From Thiomonas sp. FB-Cd (lineage in GTDB: Bacteria; Pseudomonadota; Gammaproteobacteria; Burkholderiales; Burkholderiaceae_C), in contig NZ_JPOE01000002.1 in NCBI RefSeq assembly GCF_000733775.1, positions 1,178,001 through 1,242,000 on the forward strand: 64,000 nt of DNA. Reading direction: 5' to 3'. This document shows positions 17,867-27,332 of the stretch, one piece after another. Positions within the stretch are counted from its first letter, which is position 1. Every line of letters begins with the position of its first letter. The translations under genes and the position numbers were made by a program. The notes under the pieces were generated by a model. That model ran no database searches. It was not told where the DNA came from and saw only the letters and a program-made list of their open reading frames with translations.

Positions 17867-18943
17867 CTAGACATCGCAGACCGCAGCGCGCAAACCATAT
17901 TTACGGATCTTTTCCACAAGCGTCGTGCGCCGCAGCCCGAGCTTGCCTGCTGCGTGAGCGATGACATCATTGCTCGCTGCAAGCGCCTGCTCAATGAAGG
18001 AGCGCTCGATGCGCTCCAGGTATGCCCTCAAATCGACCCCCTGAGAAGGCAGAACCGGAACGGACGGATCGGCCACGAGCCGCATCAGATCCTGGAGCCC
18101 GTCATCTGTATCCGTCAGGGGCTCCACTGCAGCTGTCTGGAAGTCCGCCGCTAGCATCTTTGGTGGCAGCTCACGCAGCGTCACTGTGGATCCGCCGTGC
18201 AGGATCACCAGCCGTTCCATCAGGTTATGCAACTCCCGCACATTACCCGGCCAGCGATAGGCCAGCAGCGCCTTCACAACGCCATCGCCTAACCGGACGT
18301 GGCCCAGCCCAGAGGCGTCCAACTGTCGCAACGCCTGGTAGGCAAGCAGAAGAATGTCCTCCCCTCGGTCGCGCAGGGGCGGGATGTGGATCGGCACGAC
18401 ATGCAGGCGGTAAAACAAGTCTTCGCGAAAGCGCCCAAGCTGAATCTGCTGCTCCAGGTCGCGGTGCGTGGCAGCAACGATGCGCGCCGGGGCCTGCAGG
18501 GTCTCAGAACCACCCACGCGCTCAAAGGTGCGCTCCTGCAGCACGCGCAGGATCTTGACCTGCAGCGGCGGCGCCATTTCTGCGATTTCGTCGAGAAACA
18601 AAGTCCCACGCCCGGCGAGCTCGAAGCGACCTTTGCGCATGCCCTGCGCCCCGGTGAACGCGCCGCGCTCGTGACCAAACAGCTCGCTTTCCATCAATTC
18701 ACCGGGTATTGCACCGCAATTGACCCCGGCGAAGGGGCGCAAGGCTCGTGGGGACCACGCATGCAGCAGCCGGGCCACGAGTTCCTTGCCTGTACCGGAC
18801 TCCCCCTGGATCAGCACCGTACTGTCAGCCCCCGCCACTCGCCGAATCAGCGCGCGCAGAGCCACCATGGGAGGGCTGTCGCCCAAAAGCTGGGGTTCAA
18901 GCGCAGGTCCTTCGGCAATCACAGATGGCGATGGGGCAGTCAT
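17867..18943 (-). CDS. Sigma-54 enhancer-binding activator, FleQ-like, without N-terminal regulatory domain
   Basis: The 358-residue protein carries the AAA+ core (Walker [17 protein letters not shown] loop at about 92, Walker [31 protein letters not shown]) and a C-terminal Fis-like HTH ([18 protein letters not shown]). The last part ([21 protein letters not shown]) is strongly FleQ/FlrA-like, so it is probably the flagellar master activator. FleQ usually has an N-terminal receiver-like domain of about 130 residues that is absent here; the core is where FleQ binds c-di-GMP. ATG 18943 has only a weak ribosome site, and an in-frame GTG at 18952 is an alternative. Confidence 0.85.
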   Translation of the reverse strand: MTAPSPSVIAEGPALEPQLLGDSPPMVALRALIRRVAGADSTVLIQGESGTGKELVARLLHAWSPRALRPFAGVNCGAIPGELMESELFGHERGAFTGAQGMRKGRFELAGRGTLFLDEIAEMAPPLQVKILRVLQERTFERVGGSETLQAPARIVAATHRDLEQQIQLGRFREDLFYRLHVVPIHIPPLRDRGEDILLLAYQALRQLDASGLGHVRLGDGVVKALLAYRWPGNVRELHNLMERLVILHGGSTVTLRELPPKMLAADFQTAAVEPLTDTDDGLQDLMRLVADPSVPVLPSQGVDLRAYLERIERSFIEQALAASNDVIAHAAGKLGLRRTTLVEKIRKYGLRAAVCDV

Positions 18944-19049
18944 AACCTGCACATTCTCGCACTCTGGCCGCACGCGCCGATGCGATGCGTTGCAACGCAG
19001 CAACGCAGCAGCCCTTCAACGCTGGCACGGCCAGGCCCGTGCGGTCGCT

Positions 19050-19934
19050 TTAGCGCGGCGGCAGATGGCGCACGTAGGCCGCACTGCGCAGCGAAGCCTC
19101 AAGCCGCTTGCCGGCGTGCTGAGCCTCGTCGCGCGTCGGGTAGTCGCCGACCCATAGCACGCTCAGTCCCCCGGGCGCCTCGGGCGCCTTGCAGGGCTTG
19201 TAGCTCGCGCGTTCGAGACGCGCTCTCAGACGTTGAAAGCGCCGCGCGTCAGCAAAAGCTCCCACCTGCACATACCATCCGGAGCGCTTGCATGTGAGCA
19301 CTGCGGCAACCTCCCGATGCGCCGCAGCGTGGTGTCGCACGTCCCGCTCCTTCGCCCTGGTCAAAAGCTCGCGCTTACGCTCATGTTTTGGTGCCGGCTT
19401 CGCCACATGGATCGCCTTGCCCGATTCAGCCGCCTTGAACGCCTGGCGTTGCGCAGCACCTGCGGCATGCGTCTTCACGGGCTCGCTTATGTGGCGACTG
19501 GGCGGGGTGGGCTCCGAGGTGAAGGCTTGCGACGGCCGCGTTTGCATCTTGGCCACCGCCCCGGAAGATGCGGCAGATGCGGCGCCCTGCGGTCTCGATG
19601 CGCCCGACGCGCCCACCCCGGGCACAGGCGTCATGGCAGACGTGGACACGCTGGCAGTCATGGCCCTGGACGCCACCAAGGCTGGGGGCGTGGCCGGCAC
19701 GGATGCAGCGACGGCAGGAAAAGGCCTGGACGCACTCGCGGGCGTGGGTGCAGACGTGCCCGATTGCGGCGGCTTCGGCACGGCCACTGCAACGATCACC
19801 GTCTTGGGTTTCGACGGCTGTAGCGTGCGCAGTGTGATGATGAACAGGCCTAGGAGCACCAGAACGCCGGCTACGAGTACGCCGCGATTGAGCCAGCGCA
19901 GGCGCTTATGGATCGAGTCGAGTGGATCGGTCAC
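19050..19934 (-). CDS. SPOR-domain membrane protein
   Basis: The 294-residue protein has a short cytoplasmic start, one transmembrane helix (about 17-37), a long Ala/Pro/Ser-rich spacer and a C-terminal SPOR-type domain (about 215-290; [20 protein letters not shown] and the second half [20 protein letters not shown]). SPOR domains bind glycan strands of peptidoglycan lacking stem peptides. It overlaps the motD stop by 4 bases, so the two are made together; a role in placing or anchoring the motor in the wall is an inference. The exact function is unknown. Confidence 0.8.
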   Translation of the reverse strand: MTDPLDSIHKRLRWLNRGVLVAGVLVLLGLFIITLRTLQPSKPKTVIVAVAVPKPPQSGTSAPTPASASRPFPAVAASVPATPPALVASRAMTASVSTSAMTPVPGVGASGASRPQGAASAASSGAVAKMQTRPSQAFTSEPTPPSRHISEPVKTHAAGAAQRQAFKAAESGKAIHVAKPAPKHERKRELLTRAKERDVRHHAAAHREVAAVLTCKRSGWYVQVGAFADARRFQRLRARLERASYKPCKAPEAPGGLSVLWVGDYPTRDEAQHAGKRLEASLRSAAYVRHLPPR

Positions 19935-20815
19935 GAGGCAGATCGGGTCGCGGTTGAATGGGCAGGTGCGAAGGCGGGAGCGAGAGGTTGGGCGGCCGCA
20001 ACACCAACGGCCCCCGTGGGCTGCTCCGGTGAGACGATGACGATGCTCACGCGGCGGTTGGCCGCGCGGCCCCCGGTCGTGCTATTCGACGCCACCGGAT
20101 GGTATTGCCCGTAGCCTGCTGCGATGAGTTGCCCGGGCGGTACGCTTTGCTCAATCAACATATGCACGACGGATACGGCGCGCATTGCAGAAAGTGCCCA
20201 GTTGGACTGGAACTGTGGATTGTGAATGGGCTTGTCGTCGGTATATCCGTTGACCTGGATCTGATAAGGAAGACCGCTGAGCACCCCGGCCACTTCTTGC
20301 AGGAGACCTTGCGCCACCGGTGAAAGCTGTGCCTGGCCTGAGGCAAAAAGAAGGTTGTCGTGAATATCGATCACCACGCCAAGCGGCGTGATGCGTACCT
20401 GCACCTCACCCTTGTTGATCTGGCTGGCCAGGCGCTCGGCCATGGTCAGCGCAATGGCCTGAAGCTTCAGTTGCACCGGGTCCTGCCCCAGCGCCGTGCC
20501 GCCCTTCGGGCCATTCGCTGCGTGGGGGCGCGTGGGCATCGGGGCGATGCTCGTTGGGCGGGGTAGCGGCGGAAGGTCGATCACGCTGGGCGCGTTGGAA
20601 TACGGCGCGCCGGCCTGAATCGGGTTGGGCGCGCTCGGCTGCCCAGCAAACGCCGACACAAGCGTTTGCGAAAGCACCTTGTACTTGCCCTCATTGAGCG
20701 AGGATATTGAGTACATGACCACGAAAAAAGCAAATAGCAGCGTGATGAAATCGGCATAGGAAACCAGCCACCGCTCGTGGTTCTCGTGCTCGTCCTGCCG
20801 CCGCTTACGTCCCAT
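19931..20815 (-). CDS. motD: MotD, MotB-family stator protein (orphan)
   Basis: The 294-residue protein has a basic cytoplasmic start, one transmembrane helix with the proton-channel Asp (WLVSYADFITLLFAFFVVMY; Asp in YADF), a plug/linker region, and a C-terminal OmpA-like peptidoglycan-binding domain (VNGYTDDKPI; SNWALSAMRAVSVV; AANRRVSIVI). It matches MotD rather than the second MotB of this window. MotD normally works with MotC, whose gene usually lies directly upstream; here the upstream gene is a tPilZ-like protein and no MotC is present. Confidence 0.88.
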   Translation of the reverse strand: MGRKRRQDEHENHERWLVSYADFITLLFAFFVVMYSISSLNEGKYKVLSQTLVSAFAGQPSAPNPIQAGAPYSNAPSVIDLPPLPRPTSIAPMPTRPHAANGPKGGTALGQDPVQLKLQAIALTMAERLASQINKGEVQVRITPLGVVIDIHDNLLFASGQAQLSPVAQGLLQEVAGVLSGLPYQIQVNGYTDDKPIHNPQFQSNWALSAMRAVSVVHMLIEQSVPPGQLIAAGYGQYHPVASNSTTGGRAANRRVSIVIVSPEQPTGAVGVAAAQPLAPAFAPAHSTATRSAS

Positions 20816-20872
20816 GATCCTGCGTTCCTGTCCTCATTGAAGAGTCACGGCCGAAGCTCCTTCCAGCCACCG

Positions 20873-21463
20873 TTAGCCCGCGGCGCGCTGACGAGCGACC
20901 TGCCGCCTGTGGTGGCGGAAGATGAATCGCTCCAGATCACCCTGCAGCGCGTCGTCGAGGGACTCGATGGCCATTCGATGCCACAGCACATCGCCCTCCG
21001 CCACCTCCTCCACAATTTGTCCCGGCAGCATCAGCGGCAGAGCGATGCGGTGACGCAGGTAGATACGCGCCCAGACGCGGCGACCGACGCCGACGACCTC
21101 GTCACTGCCCCAAAGCAGATGCCGCGCCGACAGCACGCACGAGCGCTCCGGAGGCATAACATTCATGCCTCGAAGCGCTGTGCTGGCCATGATGAGCAAA
21201 AGGTCGATGCGACGTTCGAGATGCTGAATCGCGTCGTTTCGACCTTGTTCAGCGTCTGCGGGGACGCGCGAATCATCAAGCATCAGCAGCGCACGCAGCA
21301 ACGTTCCATTGTCAGCCATCACGTCCGCCAGGGCCGACTGCGGAGTGATCGTTTCAACCCAGTCCATCGGTAGCACGGCCTCCAGATGGACGGCGTCTGC
21401 CCTCGGCAAGAGCGATGCAACGTCGGACGGATCCAACGGTTCAGGGGGAAGGGTCTCGGACAT
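20873..21463 (-). CDS. Atypical PilZ (tPilZ-like) protein
   Basis: The 196-residue protein has the pattern of the tetrameric-type PilZ family: an N-terminal strand block with W-V-E, a long central helical insertion (NGTLLRALLMLDDSRV, then IQHLERRIDLLLIMASTALR) and a strand-rich second half beginning with LSARHLLWGSDE. These proteins lack the classical RxxxR and DxSxxG ligand motifs, and neither is visible here. They are often found in flagellar clusters near fliS and motD. ATG 21463 is chosen because GAGGAAG lies 7 bases ahead. Link to c-di-GMP is by family only. Confidence 0.65.
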   Translation of the reverse strand: MSETLPPEPLDPSDVASLLPRADAVHLEAVLPMDWVETITPQSALADVMADNGTLLRALLMLDDSRVPADAEQGRNDAIQHLERRIDLLLIMASTALRGMNVMPPERSCVLSARHLLWGSDEVVGVGRRVWARIYLRHRIALPLMLPGQIVEEVAEGDVLWHRMAIESLDDALQGDLERFIFRHHRRQVARQRAAG

Positions 21464-21540
21464 GGCTGGGCTTCCTCGAGGGGCAGGCGGCGACAGCGTC
21501 AAGCATACCCCGCCCGCTCCATGCCGCAATCAGCGGCCGC

Positions 21541-21924
21541 TCACACGCGTCGCAGGCCCTCGAGCCACGAGTCGCGCAAGGCTCCGACCACGGCTGCGCA
21601 GTCGTCGATGGCCTGCACGTCGTCGAAAATGTTGGCCTGGGCCATGCGTTCGAGCAGGTAGCGGTAGATCCCACCAAGGCGGTTGCCCAAAGGTGTGGCA
21701 TCCTGTCCACTGGGCACCGGAAGCGCGACGAGCAAGTGCTCGACGATTTGGTAGGCCTTGCTCAGGCTGGCGAGTTTGCGCTCCGTTGCCCCGTCTCCGA
21801 TGGCCACTTTAGCTCGCCTCAGGTACTCGAGAATGCCATCGAGACCCAGTACGAGAAGCTTGTCTTCCGATACGCCCTGCTGCTCGACCTGCCTATAGGC
21901 CTGTACGGCCAAACCTGCGCTCAT
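21541..21924 (-). CDS. fliS: FliS, flagellin export chaperone
   Basis: The 127-residue protein has the FliS pattern (AYRQVEQQGVSEDKLLVLGL, then ILEYLRRAKVAI, and LGNRLGGIYRYLLERMAQAN). FliS binds the C-terminus of flagellin and stops it polymerising in the cytosol. The usual L-I-x-x-L-Y-D-G box reads LLVLGLDG. The frame is open to 21954, but ATG 21924 has a perfect AGGAGG 5 bases upstream and gives the standard length. It follows fliD directly. Confidence 0.9.
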   Translation of the reverse strand: MSAGLAVQAYRQVEQQGVSEDKLLVLGLDGILEYLRRAKVAIGDGATERKLASLSKAYQIVEHLLVALPVPSGQDATPLGNRLGGIYRYLLERMAQANIFDDVQAIDDCAAVVGALRDSWLEGLRRV

Positions 21925-21950
21925 GAATGCCTCCTGGAAATAACGTACGT

Positions 21951-23912
21951 TCAACCGCTGGTAGTGGATGAACTGCTGGATGTGCCGGTGTTAAAGAAGG
22001 CCGTGAGGTACTGCCCCACGGACTGCAGTTGTGACACCTGGGTTTGCATGGCATTGAACTGCTGCTGCAACAACGTGGTTTGTGCCGCTGCGCTGCTTTG
22101 CAACTGCGTGATTTGCTGGTTGATGCTCGTAATGGTGCTGTTGAGGCCACTGGTGGCCGCTGAGACGAAACCACTCTGCGTGTTGAGTGCCTGCGTCAAG
22201 ATCGTGTTCATCTGTTGGTAGAGGCCCTGGCTGACGGTGACAGTCCCAAGGTTTCCCGTGCCCTGGCCCGTCATGCTTAACTGCAATCCGAGCGCCGCAC
22301 CCGACCCGGTGGCCGTGAGCTGCTGGCCCGCACCGCTACTGGTCTGCCCGTTGATCGAACCAACGACGTCCGCCCCCTTTGCCGTGAGCAATGTGGTCCC
22401 AATCCCAGTGCTCCCACTTGAGGCAGCCTGGGTCGACACCACCGTGAAGCTTTGTGCACTACCGTAGCCGGACGATTGAAATTGGAGGCTACCGTTATTG
22501 TTGACGGCTGTGATGTCGCTCAAACCTTGCTGACTCAATGTGGCATTGATGGTGGCAACAATCGCGTTGATGGTTGCCCCCGAGGCCAGTTGCACCGATA
22601 CGCTGGTTGCTCCCGAGCCGAAGACCAGTGTTTCGGCGCTGCTCAGGCCGCCACTGGCAATCGCGTTGGATGCCGTGACGCTTGCCTGTGCCGCAGGTGT
22701 CGTCACGTTCACCGCATAGGTTCCCGGTTGGGTGCTATTGCCCGCGCCGACGAACTGCACGTTGGCATTCGTGGCACTGCCGACCTGCCCGAACAGGCCT
22801 GCCACGGCGTTGTAATCGCCCGATAGCGCTTGGTTTAACGTGCCCGAGTTCAGCACGAGCGTGCCGTCCTGTGCCAGGCTCAGGCCCACCGCACCCAAGG
22901 ATGTATAAGAACTGCCGGGAGTCGTGCCAATACCCTGGCCGCTGATCAGATTGAGCAACTGCGTGCGTAGCGTCTGGATCCCGGCATTTCCGATCAATGG
23001 GCCGCTCTGGCCAGATGATCCGCTCGTGCCCGTTCCCCCGTTGAAGGCGGTGAGCTGATTCAGCGTGCTCATGGTCGAGTTGAATGCGGTGACAAAACTC
23101 TGCACCGAGGTCACAAATGCGCTCGAATCATTGGCCACCGTCAGCGTTGACGAACCACTTGCCTGCAGCAGGTTCAGACTCACGCCCGGGATCGCCCCAC
23201 TCACGGTGTTCGTGGCACTGGTGATGGCCAAGCCGTTGATGCTGACTGAAGCGTTTTGCGCAGCCTGACTCTGGCTCATGCCGCCGGAGGTACTGGCGCT
23301 GTAACTCAAAGCAGCCAATGAACCCGTCGCACCACTGGCGCTCACCGTAAAGGCATTCGCTGCGCCGGTGTTGTTGCCCGTGAGGGTCAGGCGGTAGCCA
23401 GTGCCGTCGTAAATGACTGCGGCGTTCACCCCGCTATTGGACCCGTTGATAGCCGCGGCGATGCCATTGAGCGTGTTGTTTGCGCTGCCAACACTGATAT
23501 TGGTGACGGATCCACTACCAACCTGGATTTGCAAAGTGCCCGTGCCAACTGCGGTATTGGTGGCTGACGCGAAGTCTTGTGAATACACGCTCTGCGTCTG
23601 CGCCAGAACGATGTTGCTCAGTGAATAGCTGCCCAGCGGCGCGTTCGCGCTGGCCGTGCCTGATACGGCGCTGGTGTTGCTCAGATTGACCGTGCGATTG
23701 TTCAGGCTCGTGACGTTCTGCAAGTTGCCGACTGCCGACTGCAGGCTTGAGAGGGTGTTCTGGACCGAGCCCCAAGCGCTCACGGTCGTCTGGTAGGACT
23801 GCTCCTGGTTCTGTAGCAAGGTGATGGGTTGCTGGTAAGCCGCGCTGAGCGTGGTGATCAGCGACTGCACGTTGATCCCACTAACCAAACCCGAAATGGA
23901 CACCGACGACAT
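21951..23912 (-). CDS. fliD: FliD, filament cap protein (HAP2)
   Basis: The 653-residue protein begins SSVSISGLVSGINVQSLITT, the typical FliD N-terminus, and ends with heptad-rich sequence (LNSTITSINQQITQLQSSAA) plus a Ser/Thr/Gly tail. The FliD cap sits at the filament tip and folds incoming flagellin. The middle is Ser/Thr/Ala/Gly-rich, as in secreted flagellar proteins of this organism, and is longer than in enteric FliD (about 470). A strong sigma-28 box lies directly upstream (23949-23975). Confidence 0.95.
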   Translation of the reverse strand: MSSVSISGLVSGINVQSLITTLSAAYQQPITLLQNQEQSYQTTVSAWGSVQNTLSSLQSAVGNLQNVTSLNNRTVNLSNTSAVSGTASANAPLGSYSLSNIVLAQTQSVYSQDFASATNTAVGTGTLQIQVGSGSVTNISVGSANNTLNGIAAAINGSNSGVNAAVIYDGTGYRLTLTGNNTGAANAFTVSASGATGSLAALSYSASTSGGMSQSQAAQNASVSINGLAITSATNTVSGAIPGVSLNLLQASGSSTLTVANDSSAFVTSVQSFVTAFNSTMSTLNQLTAFNGGTGTSGSSGQSGPLIGNAGIQTLRTQLLNLISGQGIGTTPGSSYTSLGAVGLSLAQDGTLVLNSGTLNQALSGDYNAVAGLFGQVGSATNANVQFVGAGNSTQPGTYAVNVTTPAAQASVTASNAIASGGLSSAETLVFGSGATSVSVQLASGATINAIVATINATLSQQGLSDITAVNNNGSLQFQSSGYGSAQSFTVVSTQAASSGSTGIGTTLLTAKGADVVGSINGQTSSGAGQQLTATGSGAALGLQLSMTGQGTGNLGTVTVSQGLYQQMNTILTQALNTQSGFVSAATSGLNSTITSINQQITQLQSSAAAQTTLLQQQFNAMQTQVSQLQSVGQYLTAFFNTGTSSSSSTTSG

Positions 23913-23948
23913 GGTTGACTCCGAACGCGTGTGCGCTTCCTAAATGAC

Positions 23949-23975
23949 TTAACGACGCAGCTTCGGCAAACTTGA
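23949..23975 (-). promoter_or_regulatory. Sigma-28 (FliA) promoter of fliD
   Basis: On the minus strand: TCAAGTTT, 11 bases, then GTCGTTAA. Seven of 8 match the -35 consensus TAAAGTTT and 6 of 8 the -10 consensus GCCGATAA, with the ideal 11-base spacer. The start point would be about 30 bases ahead of the fliD ATG. Probably drives fliD-fliS and perhaps the genes beyond. Confidence 0.75.
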
Positions 23976-23999
23976 AACCACGCAAGCCCAAACCCTTGC

Positions 24000-24425
24000 T
24001 CAGGCCTTCCCTTTCAGCAGCGTGCCAGGCGGCACCCCCTGAGTCGGGCCCTGCGCTGCAGCCTTTGCAACCTGCTCCGCCGGGACGTAATAGTGGACAA
24101 AAACCTGCTGTGTGACATTGTCCTTGAGCTGCACCAGCACCTGCCCCGGATGCGAGCCCCCAGGGTCGAGCCCTGCCGTCAGGGCTACCGAAGACTCCTG
24201 CGCACTGATCTGCTTTTGCACGTTGGCCACAGCCTGTGCCAGCTGTGCAGCCGGCGCCGTGTCCGGACGCGTTGCCGCGGCTGCGCCGCCAGGCGGAATT
24301 GATGCTGATCCGGGCAACGGGACGCCTGCGCCTTCCGGCGTCTTGGCCACGTTGAGCGGATCGCCACTTGGCCGCTTCTGCACGCCGCCCGCATCGGGCA
24401 ATCCTGCCACACCTTGAATGTTCAT
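24000..24425 (-). CDS. flaG: FlaG family protein
   Basis: The 141-residue protein has an unstructured Pro/Ala/Gly-rich N-terminus and a C-terminal FlaG domain (VANVQKQISAQES, VLVQLKDNVTQQVFVHYYVP). FlaG proteins lie between flagellin and fliD and affect filament length. It follows fliC at 125 bases, across a GC-rich hairpin. Confidence 0.85.
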   Translation of the reverse strand: MNIQGVAGLPDAGGVQKRPSGDPLNVAKTPEGAGVPLPGSASIPPGGAAAATRPDTAPAAQLAQAVANVQKQISAQESSVALTAGLDPGGSHPGQVLVQLKDNVTQQVFVHYYVPAEQVAKAAAQGPTQGVPPGTLLKGKA

Positions 24426-24495
24426 GAGGCCCCCACGGAGAACCGGTTAAAACGCGAAGAACTCCCCAGACAAAACCACCGTTCAGATGGCAAAG

Positions 24496-24523
24496 CCCCG
24501 GGGCACTTTGCAGCGCCCCGGGG
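24496..24523 (-). terminator. GC-rich hairpin after fliC, terminator or attenuator
   Basis: A perfect 9-base-pair stem (CCCCGGGGC / GCCCCGGGG) with a 10-base loop lies about 30 bases after the fliC stop. It is not followed by a T-run on the minus strand (CTTTGCC follows), so it is a weak intrinsic terminator at best. It may instead protect the fliC mRNA end and lower flaG expression. Confidence 0.5.
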
Positions 24524-24550
24524 AAGTCCCTGTGAAAATTAGGACTGTGC

Positions 24551-26032
24551 TTACGGCAGAAGCTTCAAGTAACTTTGCTGCAGTGAGTTGGCCTGCGCCA
24601 ACGTGGAGATACCGGCTTGCTGAAGAATCTGATACTTCGACAGTTGCGTCGTCGCCTGCGCGATGTTGGCGTCCTGTACCACGGACTGGGCCGCCTGCAG
24701 ATTGGTCGCAGTGGTTTGCGAGTTCTGCACCGAGGCTTGAATCCGGTTCTGGATGGCACCGAGTGCCCCACCTTGCTGATTCAGGGAGTTGATGGCGTTG
24801 TCGATAATGGAAATTGCTTGGTTAGCCCCGGTAACCGTGGACACGTTGGCGGTGGAGGCCGCCTGCAAGGAACTGATCGAGCCTAGGCCGATGTTTGAGC
24901 CATTCCCCAAGGAATAACCTTGAGTCGACGCCATCTGCACAAACCCTTGCACAAGCGCAGTACCCGCGCCACTGCTGATTGCCGTGGCTGCGCCCGCGGT
25001 AAGAGTCCCCGAGCCACCAAAGCCCGAAATCAGAATGTTCTGACCCTGATTCTGCGTAAGCACCAGTTGGTTGCTGGTATTCACGCTAGCAGTCACACCA
25101 GTCTGCGCAGTGCTGTTATCGATCGCAGCAACGAGACCGCTCAAACCAGTAGCGCTGTTTGGATCGGTGACATTGGCGGAAATGGTGACTGGGTTGGTTG
25201 GTGAACCCGAGGTGCCGTTGCTCAGCGTGAAGCTGAAAGAGCCCGAGCCAACGGTAAACGCGACGCTGGTGTTGGCCGTCGCGCTAACCCCTGTATTTTG
25301 AGTCACAGCATTGACGGACGCAGCAATTGACGCCGCGGAGGCGTCCGTTGATGCGACGGAGACACTCGCGACACCCACCGAACCGGAGATCGAGACCGTG
25401 CCGCTCGTGAAATTACCGGCGCCAGTGCTAAGCGTGTAGGCGGAATCGTAGCCATTGTTGGTGGCTGAGCCACTAGCCCCTGAGTATACGGCCCCGGATG
25501 TGCCGATGGTGTTGACGCCGACTGCATTGGCTTGCGAATTTGAGATGGACACGTTGATCACTTGGTTGGCATTCGCGCCAACCTGGAACTGCTGACCCGA
25601 AAAACTGCCATCGAGGATGTTTTGCCCGTTGAATTGAGTTTGCGTGGCGATGGTCTGCACCTGCGCCAGAAGCTGCGATACAACGCCCTGCAGGGAGGAT
25701 CGGTCGGACGCAGTATTGGAACCGTTGGCGGATTGGACGGCGATGGTGCGAATCTGCTGCAGAAGATTGGTTTCGTTCTGTAGCGCCCCGGTAGCGGTTT
25801 GCACGAGCGAAACGGCCTGGTTTCCATTGGACACGGCTTGGTTCAAGCCATTGATCTGGGTCTGGAAGCGTTGCGCGATGGCGTAACCGGCAGGATTGTC
25901 GGCGGGTCCGTTGATCTGCTTGCCGGTGGAGAGTTGCTGGATGTAGGTGCTCAGGCTGCTCGAAGTGCTGCCGAGGGCGTTCAGGGTGTTCAGCGCATTG
26001 ACGTTGGTGTTGATAATGCCGGAGATGGCCAT
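24551..26032 (-). CDS. fliC: FliC, flagellin
   Basis: The 493-residue flagellin has the conserved D0/D1 ends: INTNVNALNTLNALG, QLSTGKQINGPADNPAGYAI and the C-terminal QAGISTLAQANSLQQSYLKL. The central part (about 180-400) is a Ser/Thr/Gly/Ala-rich D2/D3 insert, a probable site of glycosylation. ATG 26032 is chosen: GGAG lies 7 bases ahead, and the open frame further upstream is not flagellin-like. A sigma-28 promoter stands 71 bases before the ATG. It is the only flagellin gene in the window. Confidence 0.97.
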   Translation of the reverse strand: MAISGIINTNVNALNTLNALGSTSSSLSTYIQQLSTGKQINGPADNPAGYAIAQRFQTQINGLNQAVSNGNQAVSLVQTATGALQNETNLLQQIRTIAVQSANGSNTASDRSSLQGVVSQLLAQVQTIATQTQFNGQNILDGSFSGQQFQVGANANQVINVSISNSQANAVGVNTIGTSGAVYSGASGSATNNGYDSAYTLSTGAGNFTSGTVSISGSVGVASVSVASTDASAASIAASVNAVTQNTGVSATANTSVAFTVGSGSFSFTLSNGTSGSPTNPVTISANVTDPNSATGLSGLVAAIDNSTAQTGVTASVNTSNQLVLTQNQGQNILISGFGGSGTLTAGAATAISSGAGTALVQGFVQMASTQGYSLGNGSNIGLGSISSLQAASTANVSTVTGANQAISIIDNAINSLNQQGGALGAIQNRIQASVQNSQTTATNLQAAQSVVQDANIAQATTQLSKYQILQQAGISTLAQANSLQQSYLKLLP

Positions 26033-26102
26033 GATGATGCTCCAATGGATGGACATGATCCGGCTTCCGTGCCGGATGCAGGCGAAGCTGCCCGCACTCG
26101 GA

Positions 26103-26129
26103 TTGACGACACGCTTGCAGCTAACTTTA
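26103..26129 (-). promoter_or_regulatory. Sigma-28 (FliA) promoter of fliC
   Basis: On the minus strand: TAAAGTTA, 11 bases, then GTCGTCAA. The -35 matches 7 of 8 and the -10 matches 5 of 8 of the FliA consensus, and the same G-Y-C-G-T-Y-A-A variant recurs at fliD and flgM. The -35 box overlaps the stop codon of the upstream gene (26127-26129). Confidence 0.75.
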
Positions 26130-27332
26130 GCCCTGCGGCGCGGACGCCGATGAAAGCTCGACGCCGGAAGGCAGAGCGGCCTCGGCTCGGCCGCGCGCAA
26201 ACCAAGGCTCAACCCGCTGCAACAGCGCCTCGATCACCAACTGCGCCTCCCGAACGCCCTGAGATGACGGCGAAGGATTCGTGGCTGAGACAAGGGCGTC
26301 CTCTAAGCCAGCGCGAAATTGCTGCATCGCAGCGAAACCATAGCGAACATCTTGCTCGGCATGTGCCCGAAACGTAGAGATCTGATGTAGGACATCGGCC
26401 CAAGCTTTGTGTGCCCTTTGCCCGGTCACTGCGCCAGAAAATGCCCTCACCTCCATCCCCAATTGATTCGCGCGACGCACAGTTTTCTGCAGGTCTGCCG
26501 CCTCGGCACATAAGGGGTCGAGATCCTGCATGATGGTTTCGAGCACCTCATCGCCCACACGACCCTGCAGGTCAAGCCGCTCCAACGCTAGCCGAAAATT
26601 CAAGCCCAGCATCTGGAGCGCGTCCGCCACGCGCTCCAGATGCTGCCAGCCTGAAGGATTCTGATCGAGGTGCTGATTCGCAATTGGCATGCGAACTTCA
26701 TCAATCTGCGATCTTCCTGCCAGTTCAACCTCCAAAGGCCGAAGTGTCAGCAGCGATGCTTCAAGCTTCGCCAGACGTGGCGTGAGTACGGCAAGGAGGT
26801 GGTGGGCATGCTCATTTTGCGTGCCGGACACTGCTTCTCGTTCGGCGCTTTCAGCGGCAAGGCGCTCGATCGATCGCGCGAGGCCGTCCCTCGCCTCGGC
26901 TAACGACTGACAGACGGTGCTTGCAGCAGCGTCAGCATCGCGGGCGCGGGCGCACGCGACGTCACGCTCCTGCTCGCAGTCGATGACGCGTTCGCGCAGG
27001 GTACCGATCTCCTGCCGCTGACGCTGAGTTGCGAGGCGCAAATCGTCCAGCAGTCCACGCCATTCCGGAGCCACGCCCCCCTCCCCAACGAAGGTTCCCT
27101 CAAGCACCGCCCTCATGTCCGCGCGCAGCTTGCCCAATTCGATATGCAAGGCAATGCGCAGATACATCAAGAGAAACAGCAGGAACAACGCCCCTGCTCC
27201 AAGCGCCACCATGAACAGCGTCGCACCCGGCCCGGGCGCGACGCTACCGTGCCCGATCCACCAAACGCCGGCCATCCAGGCACTACAAAGCAGCCACATC
27301 ATGGTGATGGCTCTTGACGGTGACATTTTCAC
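26127..27332 (-). CDS. Membrane-anchored coiled-coil protein, receptor-like but without signalling hairpin
   Basis: The 401-residue protein has two hydrophobic segments (about 8-28 and 37-61) with a short loop, then a long helical, coiled-coil-rich cytoplasmic part (about 70-200) and a second helical bundle (about 230-390). The topology recalls a chemoreceptor. However, there is no HAMP domain that I can define and no receptor tip motif ([20 protein letters not shown]). It starts with GTG 27332, overlapping the stop of the CheW-like gene by 4 bases (GTGA). By context it could be the membrane platform of a noncanonical array with the two CheW-like proteins. Function unknown. Confidence 0.6.
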   Translation of the reverse strand: MKMSPSRAITMMWLLCSAWMAGVWWIGHGSVAPGPGATLFMVALGAGALFLLFLLMYLRIALHIELGKLRADMRAVLEGTFVGEGGVAPEWRGLLDDLRLATQRQRQEIGTLRERVIDCEQERDVACARARDADAAASTVCQSLAEARDGLARSIERLAAESAEREAVSGTQNEHAHHLLAVLTPRLAKLEASLLTLRPLEVELAGRSQIDEVRMPIANQHLDQNPSGWQHLERVADALQMLGLNFRLALERLDLQGRVGDEVLETIMQDLDPLCAEAADLQKTVRRANQLGMEVRAFSGAVTGQRAHKAWADVLHQISTFRAHAEQDVRYGFAAMQQFRAGLEDALVSATNPSPSSQGVREAQLVIEALLQRVEPWFARGRAEAALPSGVELSSASAPQG

